Shown piece after piece: positions 1-8,935 of a stretch of 64,000 nt of DNA (position 1 is the stretch's first letter; each line of letters opens with the position of its first letter). This DNA is from Microbulbifer variabilis ATCC 700307 (GTDB lineage: Bacteria > Pseudomonadota > Gammaproteobacteria > Pseudomonadales > Cellvibrionaceae). Under the pieces are notes generated by a model, which saw only the letters and a program-made list of their open reading frames with translations, did not search any database and was not told the origin of the DNA. The position numbers and the translations under genes are program-made. Where the stretch lies: contig NZ_AQYJ01000026.1 in assembly GCF_000380565.1 (NCBI RefSeq), positions 372,001 to 436,000 on the forward strand, read 5' to 3'.

Positions 1-419
1 TCAACCGTAACTTTGCCACAAAGAACTGGGATGCGAGCGGCAACGTATACCGCTGGAACAGTTCCGCCGAGGCCCGCGATGTAAGGCTCAGCACTGGCGA
101 TGGCCCCGCCTCAGAGTGCGAAACCGCTTCATTGTGTCAATTGATCGCCAAGCTTAACCCCGCCTGGGCAGTTTCTATCCACGAGCCTCTTGGCTGCGTC
201 GAAGATCCTAAGGAAACAGAACTCGGTGCCTGGCTGGCCAAAGGATTGCGGTTACAACTAATTAAGGAAATCGGCTATCAGACTCCAGGCTCCTTTGGCA
301 CCTGGTGCGCCGAACGGGAGCTGCCCTGCATCACTGTGGAATTTCCACCGATTTCAGCTGACGCTGCCAGCGAAGACTATCTGGCGATACTCATTGAACT
401 ACTCACTTACGACCAGTAA
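1..419 (+). CDS. mpaA: Murein peptide amidase A, C-terminal part (5' truncated by window edge)
   Basis: Zinc carboxypeptidase of the M14 family that cleaves the gamma-D-Glu-meso-diaminopimelate bond of murein tripeptides in the cytoplasm during cell-wall recycling. Reading from base 3 gives about 139 residues to a TAA stop at 417-419; the N-terminus lies outside the window. Visible signatures are a YRWNSSAEARD segment near the start, VSIHEPLGCVEDP (zinc-site region), a TPGSFGTWCAE segment, and ITVEFPPIS, whose Glu is the expected catalytic base. These match my memory of E. coli MpaA closely. The last 13 bases overlap the 3' end of the convergent dipeptide epimerase gene, which acts on the released L-Ala-D-Glu, so the two belong to one recycling route. 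Confidence 0.93.
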   Translation, partial: NRNFATKNWDASGNVYRWNSSAEARDVRLSTGDGPASECETASLCQLIAKLNPAWAVSIHEPLGCVEDPKETELGAWLAKGLRLQLIKEIGYQTPGSFGTWCAERELPCITVEFPPISADAASEDYLAILIELLTYDQ

Positions 420-1354
420 ACCCGACCTGCACCAAAGCGTAAAGGGGGTTCCGCATCCTTTGCAAGCCAAGTGGGGCCGTCCAAGTCCAGATAGCGCGCC
501 CTTGGTCCCAGGGGCCAAGCCGCACGGATAGCCCGAGAAGTGCAGAGCATACAGCCGAGCATCAACCCAAACCCCTCAGCAACAGCCTGATCGGCCAGTG
601 CCCGCGCCTCAGTGATTCCGCCAGCTTTATCGAGTTTGATATTGACCATCTCGTAGCGGCCTTTCAGGCGTGGTAAGTCAGCACGGGTATGACAACTTTC
701 ATCCGCGCAGATCGGCAGTGGATGAGGGAAGGCCTCCAGGAATTCATCATCACTCGCGGGCAGTGGCTGCTCCAGCATGGCCACCCCCATTTCAGCAAGC
801 TTTTCGCAGCGCTCAATCAGGCCATCGCTACGCCAGGCCTCGTTGGCATCGATGACCAGCTCAGTGGCAGGAGCGGCGGCACGCACCGCGGCCACCCTTT
901 CGCTCACGAGCTGGTCATCCAATTTCAACTTTAACACCTCTACTCCCTGGGAAACAGCGACACTGGCAGCATCAGCCATCGCCTCTGGGCTCTCGATAAC
1001 CAGGGTTTGTACGGTAGGCAATGAATCGGGACCAGCGAAGCCATCCCCTTTGTACTTTCTCTCCCAGTCCACTAATGCACAATCCAGAGCGTTACGCGCA
1101 GCGCCTGCCTGCAGGCGTGACTGTAATTGCGCCTTGTCCAGGCCCGCAGCTAACTCAGATAACAGCGGTTCAAGTTGGTGCATCACTGAGTCTGGGCTCT
1201 CTCCATAGCGAGCGTAGGGGGTGCACTCACCAATTCCGACAATGCCGCCCCACTTCACCTCCACCACGACCACTTCAGCCTCAGTGCGGGCACCCCGGGA
1301 TATGACGAAAGCTGTGCGCAGGGGCCAGCGCTCAGCGTAGCAGCGGGCCAGCAT
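407..1354 (-). CDS. ycjG: L-Ala-D/L-Glu (dipeptide) epimerase, enolase superfamily
   Basis: Epimerises L-Ala-D-Glu from murein peptides to L-Ala-L-Glu so that it can be degraded. The 315-residue protein has the mandelate-racemase-type barrel residues in the expected order and spacing: Lys142/Lys144 in KLKLD, metal ligands Asp169 (DANEAW), Glu195 (LEQPLP) and Asp218 (CADES), and the second catalytic Lys240 (NIKLDKAGG). A DLD motif at residues 290-292 corresponds to the aspartates that select dipeptide substrates in characterised epimerases. The N-terminal capping domain occupies roughly the first 110 residues. The neighbouring convergent mpaA gene supports the assignment. Other enolase-superfamily racemases are unlikely given the DxD motif and context. 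Confidence 0.94.
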   Translation of the reverse strand: MLARCYAERWPLRTAFVISRGARTEAEVVVVEVKWGGIVGIGECTPYARYGESPDSVMHQLEPLLSELAAGLDKAQLQSRLQAGAARNALDCALVDWERKYKGDGFAGPDSLPTVQTLVIESPEAMADAASVAVSQGVEVLKLKLDDQLVSERVAAVRAAAPATELVIDANEAWRSDGLIERCEKLAEMGVAMLEQPLPASDDEFLEAFPHPLPICADESCHTRADLPRLKGRYEMVNIKLDKAGGITEARALADQAVAEGFGLMLGCMLCTSRAIRAAWPLGPRARYLDLDGPTWLAKDAEPPLRFGAGRVYWS

Positions 1355-1394
1355 GGAGAGCCTCCAATCGGGTTTATGGAGCTATCAGTTTAGG

Positions 1395-1847
1395 TTAGGA
1401 GCGGTCGCTGCCGGGCTCGATACGCAGCAATACAGGAGTGTAAGCAGGATTTGAAGACTGGTGGCGGCTGTACCAGCGTACCCCCAAAGCTCCCACCATC
1501 AAGCCGAGAACTGCGCCAATCACGGCGCCAGTTTCAGCGAAAAGGTAATCTCCCAATAGCGCTACCAGCACCAGGGAAAGCAGTGGCAACAAGTATACCA
1601 GTAGTGTACTACTGGTCAGAGCACTCTCGGTGATTCCAATAACCGCTGTATCATTCAGAGAGATTTTGTCGGCGGGGAAACCATTTAAAGCCGCCCGCAC
1701 ACGTGTGGAAGAGGAGAAAAAGTCTCCGAGCAAACCAGTTCCGCAGCCAGATTTAGCCTCACAGCCATTACAGGCACTGCGCTGGATGGTTTCCACCCAG
1801 ACGGCATCAGATTCTATGGCCACGACTCGGCCCCGCTCTTCTAGCAA
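1395..1847 (-). CDS. rseC: RseC/MucC, sigma-E operon membrane protein
   Basis: Fourth gene of the rpoE operon. In E. coli RseC is an inner-membrane protein with a minor positive effect on sigma-E and is linked to the SoxR-reducing system. The 150-residue product has an N-terminal cytoplasmic domain with a CNGCEAKSGCGTG cysteine cluster (C26, C29, C35) that may bind metal or an Fe-S cluster. Two membrane segments follow at about residues 82-103 and 107-124, with a basic tail. It starts five bases after the rseB stop, so it is translationally close to it. Length and topology are normal for the family. Confidence 0.93.
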   Translation of the reverse strand: MLEERGRVVAIESDAVWVETIQRSACNGCEAKSGCGTGLLGDFFSSSTRVRAALNGFPADKISLNDTAVIGITESALTSSTLLVYLLPLLSLVLVALLGDYLFAETGAVIGAVLGLMVGALGVRWYSRHQSSNPAYTPVLLRIEPGSDRS

Positions 1848-1852
1848 GCAAT

Positions 1853-3046
1853 TCAGCCTTTTTCGATGATGGAGCTGGCCACTCTACGTGCTGTGGCATC
1901 GGGAATCTCTCCAACAACTGTGACGGTATAGGCCACTCCCTTCACCTCCATCCGGTCCATATAGGCGACAGTGGCACCGCGGATCGCCCGCCCCTTAAAG
2001 TTCTCCAGCTCAGGGCCAAGACGCTGTACAAACACAGTAAACACGCCGAGCCCATCGCTAAAGACCATCATATCGCCATCTGATAGCGGCTTTACCGAAA
2101 CCACTTTGAACCCATCGGGCAACCAGCGCACCTGCCAGCGGCTCTGTGAAGTCTCACAAGTGCTGCGATTGTCGATACGTCGTGCTGCGTTTGAAACCGT
2201 CTGCAGGGCCGAGTCCTCTACTGGAGACAAATCCAGCTGTACAAATTGATAGCGCTCCAAGACGCGCCCCTGGGTACTCACCAGCATTGTTTTCAAGGGC
2301 AAGCCTGTCTCACGGTCAAGACTTACCACCAGCCCCAGTCGATAGCGGTCGCGGGGCCTGGCCTCAATCACTACCGCATCCCGGTCGGCAATACGCTCTT
2401 CACCACGCAAGATAAACTGATAAGCGCGCTGAACTTGTTGCTGCCCCACCGCATTCCATAAAGTAGTCCTCGCGCTGGGGGACGCACCGAATTCGCAGTT
2501 ACCACCACTACCGTGACTGATCAATTCACGCGGTTCGCCACTCAAATAGCGAACCCGCTCAACTTGCTCACCATCACGCACCGCATGCACTACCTGTAGG
2601 GTCTCCAACATGCCGGCATGCTCGAAAGTCACCAGCCCGCTATACTCCAGCTCGCTGACAGCCTTGGCGAGCTTGTTCAACCACTGCTCTACCTCATTTC
2701 CGGCAGCCTGGGCACTAGCCATATTGGAACCAACAAGTGCCCCAGGGGCAGCTGCCGAAGGCTCAATAACAGCCGTTTCCGCCATCACTGGTGCAGAAGG
2801 GTCAATTACAGCAGCTGTAGTTGCTGAACTGGCTTCCCCTCCTGCAGCGACCAAACCAGATTCCGCTACAGGAGAACCCTGAGAGCTGGCCATATCGAGG
2901 TTTACTGCACTGGGGGTATTGGGGTCACCACCGGCAGCCTCCTGTGCGAATGACAGCGGGGCCAGCAGGAAGGAGGCCAACAGCAGGCTGCTGGCACTAA
3001 GGGTTGCGCTATTGATAAGACCCCCCCGGTAAACGACTTTCGTCAC
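1853..3046 (-). CDS. rseB: Sigma-E regulator RseB/MucB with an unusual Ala/Ser/Pro-rich linker
   Basis: Periplasmic protein that binds the anti-sigma factor RseA and protects it from DegS until lipoprotein or LPS signals release it. I place the start at GTG 3044-3046, two bases beyond the rseA TAG; a longer ATG-initiated reading (3112) lies wholly inside rseA and lacks support. From this start a signal peptide runs to about residue 34 (LLLASFLLAPLSFAQ). An 80-residue Ala/Ser/Gly/Pro-rich stretch follows (residues 35-117) with an imperfect AVIDPSAP / AVIEPSAA repeat, before the conserved lipoprotein-carrier-like domain begins at VEQWLNKL. The C-terminal RseA-binding domain follows. The linker is not typical of E. 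coli or Pseudomonas RseB as I know them. Confidence 0.93.
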   Translation of the reverse strand: MTKVVYRGGLINSATLSASSLLLASFLLAPLSFAQEAAGGDPNTPSAVNLDMASSQGSPVAESGLVAAGGEASSATTAAVIDPSAPVMAETAVIEPSAAAPGALVGSNMASAQAAGNEVEQWLNKLAKAVSELEYSGLVTFEHAGMLETLQVVHAVRDGEQVERVRYLSGEPRELISHGSGGNCEFGASPSARTTLWNAVGQQQVQRAYQFILRGEERIADRDAVVIEARPRDRYRLGLVVSLDRETGLPLKTMLVSTQGRVLERYQFVQLDLSPVEDSALQTVSNAARRIDNRSTCETSQSRWQVRWLPDGFKVVSVKPLSDGDMMVFSDGLGVFTVFVQRLGPELENFKGRAIRGATVAYMDRMEVKGVAYTVTVVGEIPDATARRVASSIIEKG

Positions 3047-3047
3047 A

Positions 3048-3734
3048 CTACATTCCAACCTGTTCGCCGTAGGTCGCTCGGGCAAAGGGCACCATACCCT
3101 GACTACCAACATGCGCGGCCTGTTCGGAGTGTTGAATCATCACACGGTTTAAATGGCGCATCAGCTCCGGCGTAGGTGCCTGCTGAATCACTGCCTGCCC
3201 GCGCTGCTCAGGTACAAAGCGCGGTGTGGCCGTACTTACTGAACGAGTCGAGGGGGCTGGAACATAAAAACCAGAAGGTTGTGGCGCCGACTGGGCTACC
3301 GGCTGCGCCGGGCGCTCGATTTCGGCGACCTGATCTATACCCTGCACTAGGTTCTGCTGGGTATCGGTAATCTGTTGCACCCCAAGGATTGCGGCGAAGG
3401 CCACAGTGGCTGCCACTGCACCGCGCGAAAGCGGACGCCACCAACGACTGTTAACCAGTTCGTTGGCGGCTACAGAAGCACTTCCAGTCTGAGACAGAGG
3501 CTCTTCGAGATCGATCGCTGCAGAGATGCTCGCAGCCAAGCCACTATCTACAGGGGCGACATGCTCGCGACGCATTACGCTCGCGGCCAGTTGGTAGCGT
3601 GACCAGCGCTCACCCAACTCTTCAGAGACAGCAGAGGCTTTAAGCAGCCGCTGCAACTCCAATTCGCTGCCTTCGCCATCCATAAGCGCCGAGAGCGATT
3701 CGTTGAGACGTTCCTGATGATTCCCGTGGGACAT
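3048..3734 (-). CDS. rseA: Anti-sigma-E factor RseA/MucA
   Basis: Single-pass inner-membrane anti-sigma factor that holds RpoE inactive and is cut by DegS and RseP under envelope stress. The 228-residue product starts with the conserved cytoplasmic sigma-binding region (LNESLSALMDGEGSELELQ, SRYQLA, VMRRE). One membrane segment lies at about residues 103-119 (GAVAATVAFAAILGV), followed by a periplasmic Gln/Pro/Ala-rich tail. It follows rpoE by about 117 bases and abuts rseB. The site-2 protease that would cleave it, RseP, is encoded at 56520-57875 in this window. Confidence 0.95.
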   Translation of the reverse strand: MSHGNHQERLNESLSALMDGEGSELELQRLLKASAVSEELGERWSRYQLAASVMRREHVAPVDSGLAASISAAIDLEEPLSQTGSASVAANELVNSRWWRPLSRGAVAATVAFAAILGVQQITDTQQNLVQGIDQVAEIERPAQPVAQSAPQPSGFYVPAPSTRSVSTATPRFVPEQRGQAVIQQAPTPELMRHLNRVMIQHSEQAAHVGSQGMVPFARATYGEQVGM

Positions 3735-3851
3735 AGGGGTTAACCCTCTTGTGCAATCATTTATTCGGTGCCCACACGCACCATAATTGGTATCAGTTAT
3801 GACCGGGCTCTCGGCGGTTGGTTTCCCCGGCAGGGAAAATTTTCCGCAAAA

Positions 3852-4472
3852 TTAGCCTCTGTCACCCAGTGTTTCCGGCTCACCGGCCATCACGGCCTGG
3901 ACTGTCCGGTCAATCGCTTCCCGTGCGCGAAATATCCTAGAGCGCACTGTGCCTACCGGGCATCCCATTACCTCGGCGATCTCCTCATAGCTCAATCCCT
4001 CAAGCTCCCTCAACGTAACTGCTGAGCGCAGATCTTCTGGCAGTGCGCGAATAGCGCGATGAACAGCCCCCTCCAATTGGTCGCGAAACATCTGATTCTC
4101 AGGAGTCTCGTTATCCCGCAAAAGATCGGCACCCGAGTAGAACTCGGCATCCTCAAGATCCACATCTGAGGACGGCGGACGGCGACTGCGGGAAACCAAG
4201 TGGTTCTTAGCGGTATTAATCGCGATTCGATACATCCATGTGTAAAAAGCACTGTCGCCACGGAAATTGGCAAGTGCCCTATAGGCCTTTATAAAAGCCT
4301 CCTGAGTTACATCCTGTACCTCACTGTGGTCCTTGATAAACCTACTGACTACGGCAACAATTTTGTGTTGGTATTTGAGTACTAAAAGATCAAAAGCGCG
4401 TTTGTCTCCCTTTTGAACCCGCTCTACCAGCTCACGGTCACTCGTTGACGCCTGATGCGCTGTCATCCCCAA
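3852..4472 (-). CDS. rpoE: Extracytoplasmic-stress sigma factor RpoE/AlgU
   Basis: ECF sigma factor of 206 residues that directs transcription of envelope-repair genes. Sigma region 2 is seen at about residues 20-90 (FDLLVLKYQHKI, DVTQEAFIKAYRAL, FYTWMYRIAINTAKN), and region 4 at about 135-185 (LPEDLRSAVTLRELEGLSY, GTVRSRIFRAREAI). A variable acidic linker lies between. It is the first gene of rpoE-rseA-rseB-rseC and is divergent from nadB, the arrangement seen in E. coli. A candidate autoregulatory sigma-E promoter lies about 80 bases upstream. Confidence 0.97.
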   Translation of the reverse strand: MGMTAHQASTSDRELVERVQKGDKRAFDLLVLKYQHKIVAVVSRFIKDHSEVQDVTQEAFIKAYRALANFRGDSAFYTWMYRIAINTAKNHLVSRSRRPPSSDVDLEDAEFYSGADLLRDNETPENQMFRDQLEGAVHRAIRALPEDLRSAVTLRELEGLSYEEIAEVMGCPVGTVRSRIFRAREAIDRTVQAVMAGEPETLGDRG

Positions 4473-4551
4473 CTCCCATATCCAGCCACACTGCGGGCGC
4501 CACTTGTCATTATTAAGGGGCTGCCGGCGCAGGCGTTTCTTTTACTTTGTT

Positions 4552-4580
4552 GATGACACTGACAATAGGACATAAGTTCC
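4552..4580 (-). promoter_or_regulatory. Candidate sigma-E-dependent promoter of rpoE
   Basis: On the minus strand GGAACTT (4574-4580) is a perfect match to the sigma-E -35 consensus. It is followed after 16 bases by GTCATC (4552-4557), close to the usual TCAAA/TCTGA-type -10. Spacing and position, about 80 bases before the rpoE start, fit autoregulation. No transcript data are available here. Confidence 0.6.
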
Positions 4581-4635
4581 ACGTCAAATCGACGAATAAT
4601 CAGGAGGCGCTATACTACGCGACCCTAAAAGATAA

Positions 4636-6252
4636 ATGAAATCTATGAATGCCCAGGCAAACTACGACATTCTCGTAATCGGCAGCGGTGCCGCCGGCCT
4701 TACCCTGGCCTTGCACCTCTCAACCAAGTATCGCGTAGCTCTGCTCTCCAAGCAGCGCCTGCAGGACGGCTCCACCTGGTTCGCCCAAGGAGGCATCGCT
4801 GCAGTGCTAGATGAGATGGATTCGGTGGAGTCGCACATTGCAGACACATTAGACGCGGGTGCAGGACTCTGCCACCCATCGTCTGTACGCTTCACGGTGG
4901 AGGAGAGTACCGCTGCTATTCGCTGGCTGATCAACCAGGGCGTAGACTTTACCCGCGAGGGGGAGGATTACCACCTTACGAAAGAGGGGGGGCACAGCCA
5001 TCGCCGCATCATTCACAGTGCTGACGCTACTGGTAAAGCCGTACACAGCACTCTGCTGGTAAAGGTGCTTAACAGCTCCAATATCGACTGTTTTGAACAC
5101 CGCGTCGCCATAGACCTGATCCGCCAGCCTGATCCCGAGAAGGGGCGTTTTCGCTGTGCTGGCGCTTATGTTCTGAATAAAAATACTGAAGAGGTCGAGC
5201 TTATTCAGGCCAAGGCTGTGGTGCTCGCCACAGGAGGTGCCAGCAAAGCTTACCTCTATACCAGCAACCCCGACGGAGCCAGTGGCGATGGTATTGCCAT
5301 GGCTTGGCGCGCTGGTTGCCGGGTTGCCAATATGGAATTTAATCAGTTCCACCCCACCTGCCTGTACCATCCAAAAGCCAAAGCCTTCCTTATAACTGAA
5401 GCTCTACGCGGCGAAGGTGCACAATTGCAGCTGCCTGACGGCAGCCGTTTTATGGAGAGCTTTGACAGGCGTGGCGAACTGGCCCCTCGGGATATCGTCG
5501 CCCGGGCAATTGACCATGAGATGAAGCGCCTGGGTGCAGATTGCTTGTACCTGGATATCTCCCACAAAGACCCCGACTTTGTGCGGGAACACTTCCCTAC
5601 GGTATACAGCAACTGTCTGAAATACGGCATCGATATTACCCGGGAACCAATCCCAGTGGTTCCTGCCGCCCATTACACATGCGGCGGCATTATGGTGGAC
5701 CATCACGGCCGCACAGACCTGGACCAGCTGTACGCCATTGGCGAAACGACATTTACTGGCCTGCATGGCGCCAACCGCCTAGCCAGTAACTCGCTTTTGG
5801 AGTGCTTGGTATATGCGCGCTCTGCCGCACTGCATATTGAGGAGCACCTCGATTCAGTACAGGTACCACGCCGCGCACCAGGCTGGGACGCTTCACGGGT
5901 AACAGATTCAGATGAAGATGTTGTGATCTCGCACAACTGGGATGAACTGCGTCGCTTCATGTGGGATTACGTAGGAATCGTGCGCACACGCAAGCGCCTG
6001 CTACGAGCCCAGCATAGGGTAAAACTCTTGCAGCGAGAGATTCGCGAGTTTTACGCCAACTACCGCATCACCAACGACTTAGTGGAACTGCGTAACCTGG
6101 CACTGGTTTCAGAACTAATTATTCGCTCAGCCCTGGACCGCCGCGAAAGCCGTGGCCTGCACTATTCCCTAGACTACCCAGGCCTAAGGGAGCTGGCTAT
6201 GGATACCGTTCTGGTACCTGAGAACTTCGCCAATCAGCGACAATTTATCTAG
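4636..6252 (+). CDS. nadB: L-aspartate oxidase
   Basis: FAD enzyme that oxidises L-aspartate to iminoaspartate, the first step of de novo NAD synthesis. The 538-residue protein has the Rossmann dinucleotide motif GSGAAG at residues 16-21, [20 protein letters not shown] near 40-60, [14 protein letters not shown], and the succinate-dehydrogenase-like active-site region with [11 protein letters not shown] and [13 protein letters not shown]. The alpha-helical C-terminal domain ([14 protein letters not shown]) completes it. The start at 4636 has an in-frame ATG three codons on; neither has a strong ribosome-binding site. It is divergent from rpoE. Confidence 0.97.
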   Translation: MKSMNAQANYDILVIGSGAAGLTLALHLSTKYRVALLSKQRLQDGSTWFAQGGIAAVLDEMDSVESHIADTLDAGAGLCHPSSVRFTVEESTAAIRWLINQGVDFTREGEDYHLTKEGGHSHRRIIHSADATGKAVHSTLLVKVLNSSNIDCFEHRVAIDLIRQPDPEKGRFRCAGAYVLNKNTEEVELIQAKAVVLATGGASKAYLYTSNPDGASGDGIAMAWRAGCRVANMEFNQFHPTCLYHPKAKAFLITEALRGEGAQLQLPDGSRFMESFDRRGELAPRDIVARAIDHEMKRLGADCLYLDISHKDPDFVREHFPTVYSNCLKYGIDITREPIPVVPAAHYTCGGIMVDHHGRTDLDQLYAIGETTFTGLHGANRLASNSLLECLVYARSAALHIEEHLDSVQVPRRAPGWDASRVTDSDEDVVISHNWDELRRFMWDYVGIVRTRKRLLRAQHRVKLLQREIREFYANYRITNDLVELRNLALVSELIIRSALDRRESRGLHYSLDYPGLRELAMDTVLVPENFANQRQFI

Positions 6253-6289
6253 CAATTTAGAATAGAGGCGGCCCAGACTACCGATCCCC

Positions 6290-6742
6290 CTAACGGGAGA
6301 ACCGCAGAGCCGCCTGCAGCCTGCGCCAGTCGTTAGGGCTTATTGCATCCCGTGCCAACACCAAACGCAACGACCTGCCCTGTAAGTCTCTCCCATTAAT
6401 AACCACTAACCAGCCCCATAAGACCAGCTCACCACGGAAAGAGAACTGGCGCTCATTATCACCAACCACCCGCCAAAACCAGCGACGCTCTCGAGTAGAT
6501 AATATACCCACCATCTGCGCCAAACTGCGTACCTCCCAATAGGCAAATACCAAGATAACAGTCAGCAGGATCCAGAATAACCAGGAGGGCAGCCCGCAGA
6601 GCCACAATAGAATTGCAGCTTGAAGCACAGCCATTGAAAGAAGAAAAAATAAGATAGAGGATGGCGCAACGACACAACTCAGGCGGGCGCTGCGCTCAAA
6701 ATAGAGAGGGGAACCTTTACTCGCGCAAACCGGTGTTGTCAC
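6290..6742 (-). CDS. ygfX: YgfX/CptA-like membrane protein
   Basis: Small inner-membrane protein of 150 residues with two adjacent hydrophobic segments at about residues 25-70 (SSILFFLLSMAVLQAAILL and SWLFWILLTVILVFAYW). A basic cytoplasmic C-terminal domain follows with RRWFWRVV and WGWLVVI. The N-terminus overlaps the last 26 bases of sdhE, the same overlapped sdhE-ygfX order as in E. coli, where YgfX (CptA) was described as a membrane protein affecting cell division and paired with SdhE. The sequence is poorly conserved, so the name rests mainly on topology and position. It converges on nadB with a short gap. Confidence 0.75.
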   Translation of the reverse strand: MTTPVCASKGSPLYFERSARLSCVVAPSSILFFLLSMAVLQAAILLWLCGLPSWLFWILLTVILVFAYWEVRSLAQMVGILSTRERRWFWRVVGDNERQFSFRGELVLWGWLVVINGRDLQGRSLRLVLARDAISPNDWRRLQAALRFSR

Positions 6743-6962
6743 GGATAATTTGTACTATTCGCTGGAGATCTGGGTCGGCCGGGTCTTCACGGCGGAGGAA
6801 CCAGGCAAACAGGTCCTGATCCTGCTCGTCCAACAACCGAATATAACGCTGCTGATCTTCAGGTTCCAGGGTCTCATATACATTTTCCAAAAATGGCAGC
6901 AGCACCAGATCCAGCTCCAACATTCCGCGGCGACTGGCCCAAAACAGGCGGTTGCGATCCAT
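6717..6962 (-). CDS. sdhE: FAD assembly factor SdhE
   Basis: Small cytoplasmic protein (81 residues) that promotes covalent FAD attachment to SdhA and other flavoproteins. The family signature RGMLELD, containing the functional RGxxE element, is at about residues 12-18, followed by the acidic helical region LDEQDQDLFAWFL. Length matches E. coli SdhE. It overlaps ygfX downstream and is divergent from ygfZ with about 114 bases between. Confidence 0.95.
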   Translation of the reverse strand: MDRNRLFWASRRGMLELDLVLLPFLENVYETLEPEDQQRYIRLLDEQDQDLFAWFLRREDPADPDLQRIVQIIRDNTGLRE

Positions 6963-7076
6963 ACTTCTTTTCCAACCAAGTTAAAGGGTGCAGTATACCT
7001 GCAGCCTGGCCAAACTTGAAAATGGGCGCTCCAACCCCCAGATATTGCCACCAAGACAACCGGAGGTGGCAGCACT

Positions 7077-8117
7077 ATGGACCAGCAACAGTGGCAGGAT
7101 TTTCTCAGCAGCGAAGGCGCCATTTGGGAAGGCGGCAAAGCTCACTTCCCTCTAACCAGCACGGATGACCCGCAGGCACTGCACCTTATCGATCTTGGCC
7201 CCCAAGGCGCTGTTTCGATCAAAGGCCCGGACAGCCAGAAATTCTTACAGGGCCAGCTCACCTGCGATCTGGTAAATCTACCAGACAAGCACAGCACCCT
7301 AGGCGCCCACTGCAATCCTAAAGGCCGTATGATCAGCGCTTTCAGTGCCCTCAAGCTGTCCCAGAGCGAATTTATTCTGCGTCTTCCTCGCAACCTCGCT
7401 CCGATTGCCCAACAGGCCCTAAGTAAGTACGCAGTGTTTTTTAAAGCAGAATTGACAGATATCAGCGATGACAGCCATTGGCTCGGCTTGCAAGGTCAAA
7501 ACGTCGCACAGCAAACAGCACAGCTACTTGGCTTCGCCCCTCCCTCCCCCGGTGAAGTAGTCACTTTTGATTTCGATGGCGAGCGCTGCATCGCCCAGGC
7601 GGTTAATGAAGCCCAGCTTGCGCTACTGGTGCCAGTCACCAAAGCTCAGCAGCTCTGGCAAAACCTCTCCCCAGAGTGTGAAGCGACTGGCTATGACCTT
7701 TGGCAAAAGGGACAGATAGAGGCCGGCATTCCCCAAGTTGATGCCGCCACCTCAGAAATGTTCATCCCTCAGATGACTAATTTACACTTACTTGGCGGCG
7801 TCAGCTTTAAGAAAGGCTGTTACACCGGCCAGGAAGTGGTTGCACGTATGCAATTTCGCGGCGCCGCAAAACGCCGCTTATATCGCGCAAAAAGTACAGG
7901 AGGCGATCTCCCTATCAGCGGCCTGGAAGTTTTCGGGGATGGCAAACAAAGCATTGGCAACCTGGTAGAGGCCTGTCACAGTAAAGACGGCATAGAGCTA
8001 CTCGCTGTCCTTACTATTGCCAAAGTCGCAGCCGGTGAAAAGCTTCATTTGGAAGACGGCCGCATCCTGGAAATTCAGGAACTCCCCTATGATGCAGATG
8101 CCGATCCTCTAGCCTAG
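7077..8117 (+). CDS. ygfZ: Folate-binding tRNA-modification/Fe-S maintenance protein YgfZ
   Basis: GcvT-like tetrahydrofolate-binding protein that supports Fe-S cluster enzymes such as MiaB. The 346-residue product carries the YgfZ signature KGCYTGQE at residues 246-253, including the conserved Cys248, followed by VVARMQFRGAAKRRLY. The N-terminal region has the folate-binding fold elements KGPDSQKFLQGQLTCD and GAHCNPKGRMISAF. Its location beside sdhE/ygfX matches the usual gammaproteobacterial cluster. A hairpin terminator follows at 8141. Confidence 0.95.
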   Translation: MDQQQWQDFLSSEGAIWEGGKAHFPLTSTDDPQALHLIDLGPQGAVSIKGPDSQKFLQGQLTCDLVNLPDKHSTLGAHCNPKGRMISAFSALKLSQSEFILRLPRNLAPIAQQALSKYAVFFKAELTDISDDSHWLGLQGQNVAQQTAQLLGFAPPSPGEVVTFDFDGERCIAQAVNEAQLALLVPVTKAQQLWQNLSPECEATGYDLWQKGQIEAGIPQVDAATSEMFIPQMTNLHLLGGVSFKKGCYTGQEVVARMQFRGAAKRRLYRAKSTGGDLPISGLEVFGDGKQSIGNLVEACHSKDGIELLAVLTIAKVAAGEKLHLEDGRILEIQELPYDADADPLA

Positions 8118-8140
8118 CTAAAGCCGAAGTAAATACTCCG

Positions 8141-8164
8141 AGGGCGGTTTATGGCCGCCCTTTT
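8141..8164 (+). terminator. Rho-independent terminator after ygfZ
   Basis: A perfect 7-bp stem AGGGCGG (8141-8147) / CCGCCCT (8155-8161) with a 7-base loop is followed by TTT, 24 bases after the ygfZ stop. Confidence 0.8.
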
Positions 8165-8288
8165 CAATGAATCTAATCAGCCCCTCTCCTCCCACCAAGA
8201 AATTTCACACAAGATCAACCAATCCTTCTACGACCCTTTAAATTCATGGCTATAACGAAATCCTACAAACATCACAAGGTGATAAAAT

Positions 8289-8807
8289 ATGAAACCCTTT
8301 TCTGTTGCAATTTTAATTGCAGTCCTATTTACATCTTATTCAGCACTTTCCGAATCAGCTGGAGAAGTGCTATTGGGGATAACTGTACGCCCCGAAACAC
8401 TTGATTTACGCGTCACATCTGGAGGGTGCACCAAGAAAGAAGATTTCAATATTGACGTCAATAAAGGGACCACAGGGCTGCCGCCCTATCAAGTCACAGT
8501 CACACGCATTAAACCTGACCACTGTGAAGCGCTATCCCTGGAAGGTGTCAACTTATCTTTTGACAGAAAAAAACTGGGACTTGATGGCTCATCGACATTT
8601 AGACTAACTAATGAAATCGGTAATCTCTCACCTTACCAAGCGAAAATAAAAAACCATGAAATAAAGAAACTCCCTATATCTAGCATCATCGGAAAATATT
8701 CACGTATCTATAAAACTGGTGAAGCTCTGACTGAAGATTTTCGCCCTGAACGTGTAAATATAGAGCTGGATAACAATGGAAATATTGTTAATATTTGGAA
8801 GGGTTGA
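8289..8807 (+). CDS. Small secreted protein of unknown function
   Basis: I do not recognise this 172-residue protein. It has a clear N-terminal signal peptide (FSVAILIAVLFTSYSALS, cleavage near residue 21) and a mature part of mixed beta character with two cysteines, at GGCTKKEDF and PDHCEAL, that could form one periplasmic disulfide. A GDKI-type context before the ATG (aaggtgataaaat) gives a usable ribosome-binding site. Base composition is clearly more AT-rich than the flanking ygfZ gene. It opens an AT-rich patch (8289-10560) of unrelated accessory genes. Confidence 0.7.
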   Translation: MKPFSVAILIAVLFTSYSALSESAGEVLLGITVRPETLDLRVTSGGCTKKEDFNIDVNKGTTGLPPYQVTVTRIKPDHCEALSLEGVNLSFDRKKLGLDGSSTFRLTNEIGNLSPYQAKIKNHEIKKLPISSIIGKYSRIYKTGEALTEDFRPERVNIELDNNGNIVNIWKG

Positions 8808-8935
8808 AAGAGGGGAATACAACTCGCCCTTAAAACGTTCAGAATAACTCAGCACATAAAAACAATAATTTCAACCAAGTCAAATCAAAGAATATTCAAA
8901 CAAGCTTCAGACTACCCACCTGAGAATTTAAAAAT

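Noticed and set aside
3047..3112. Longer RseB from an ATG inside rseA
   Set aside because: It would put 22 extra residues before the signal peptide; the GTG next to the rseA stop is better placed.
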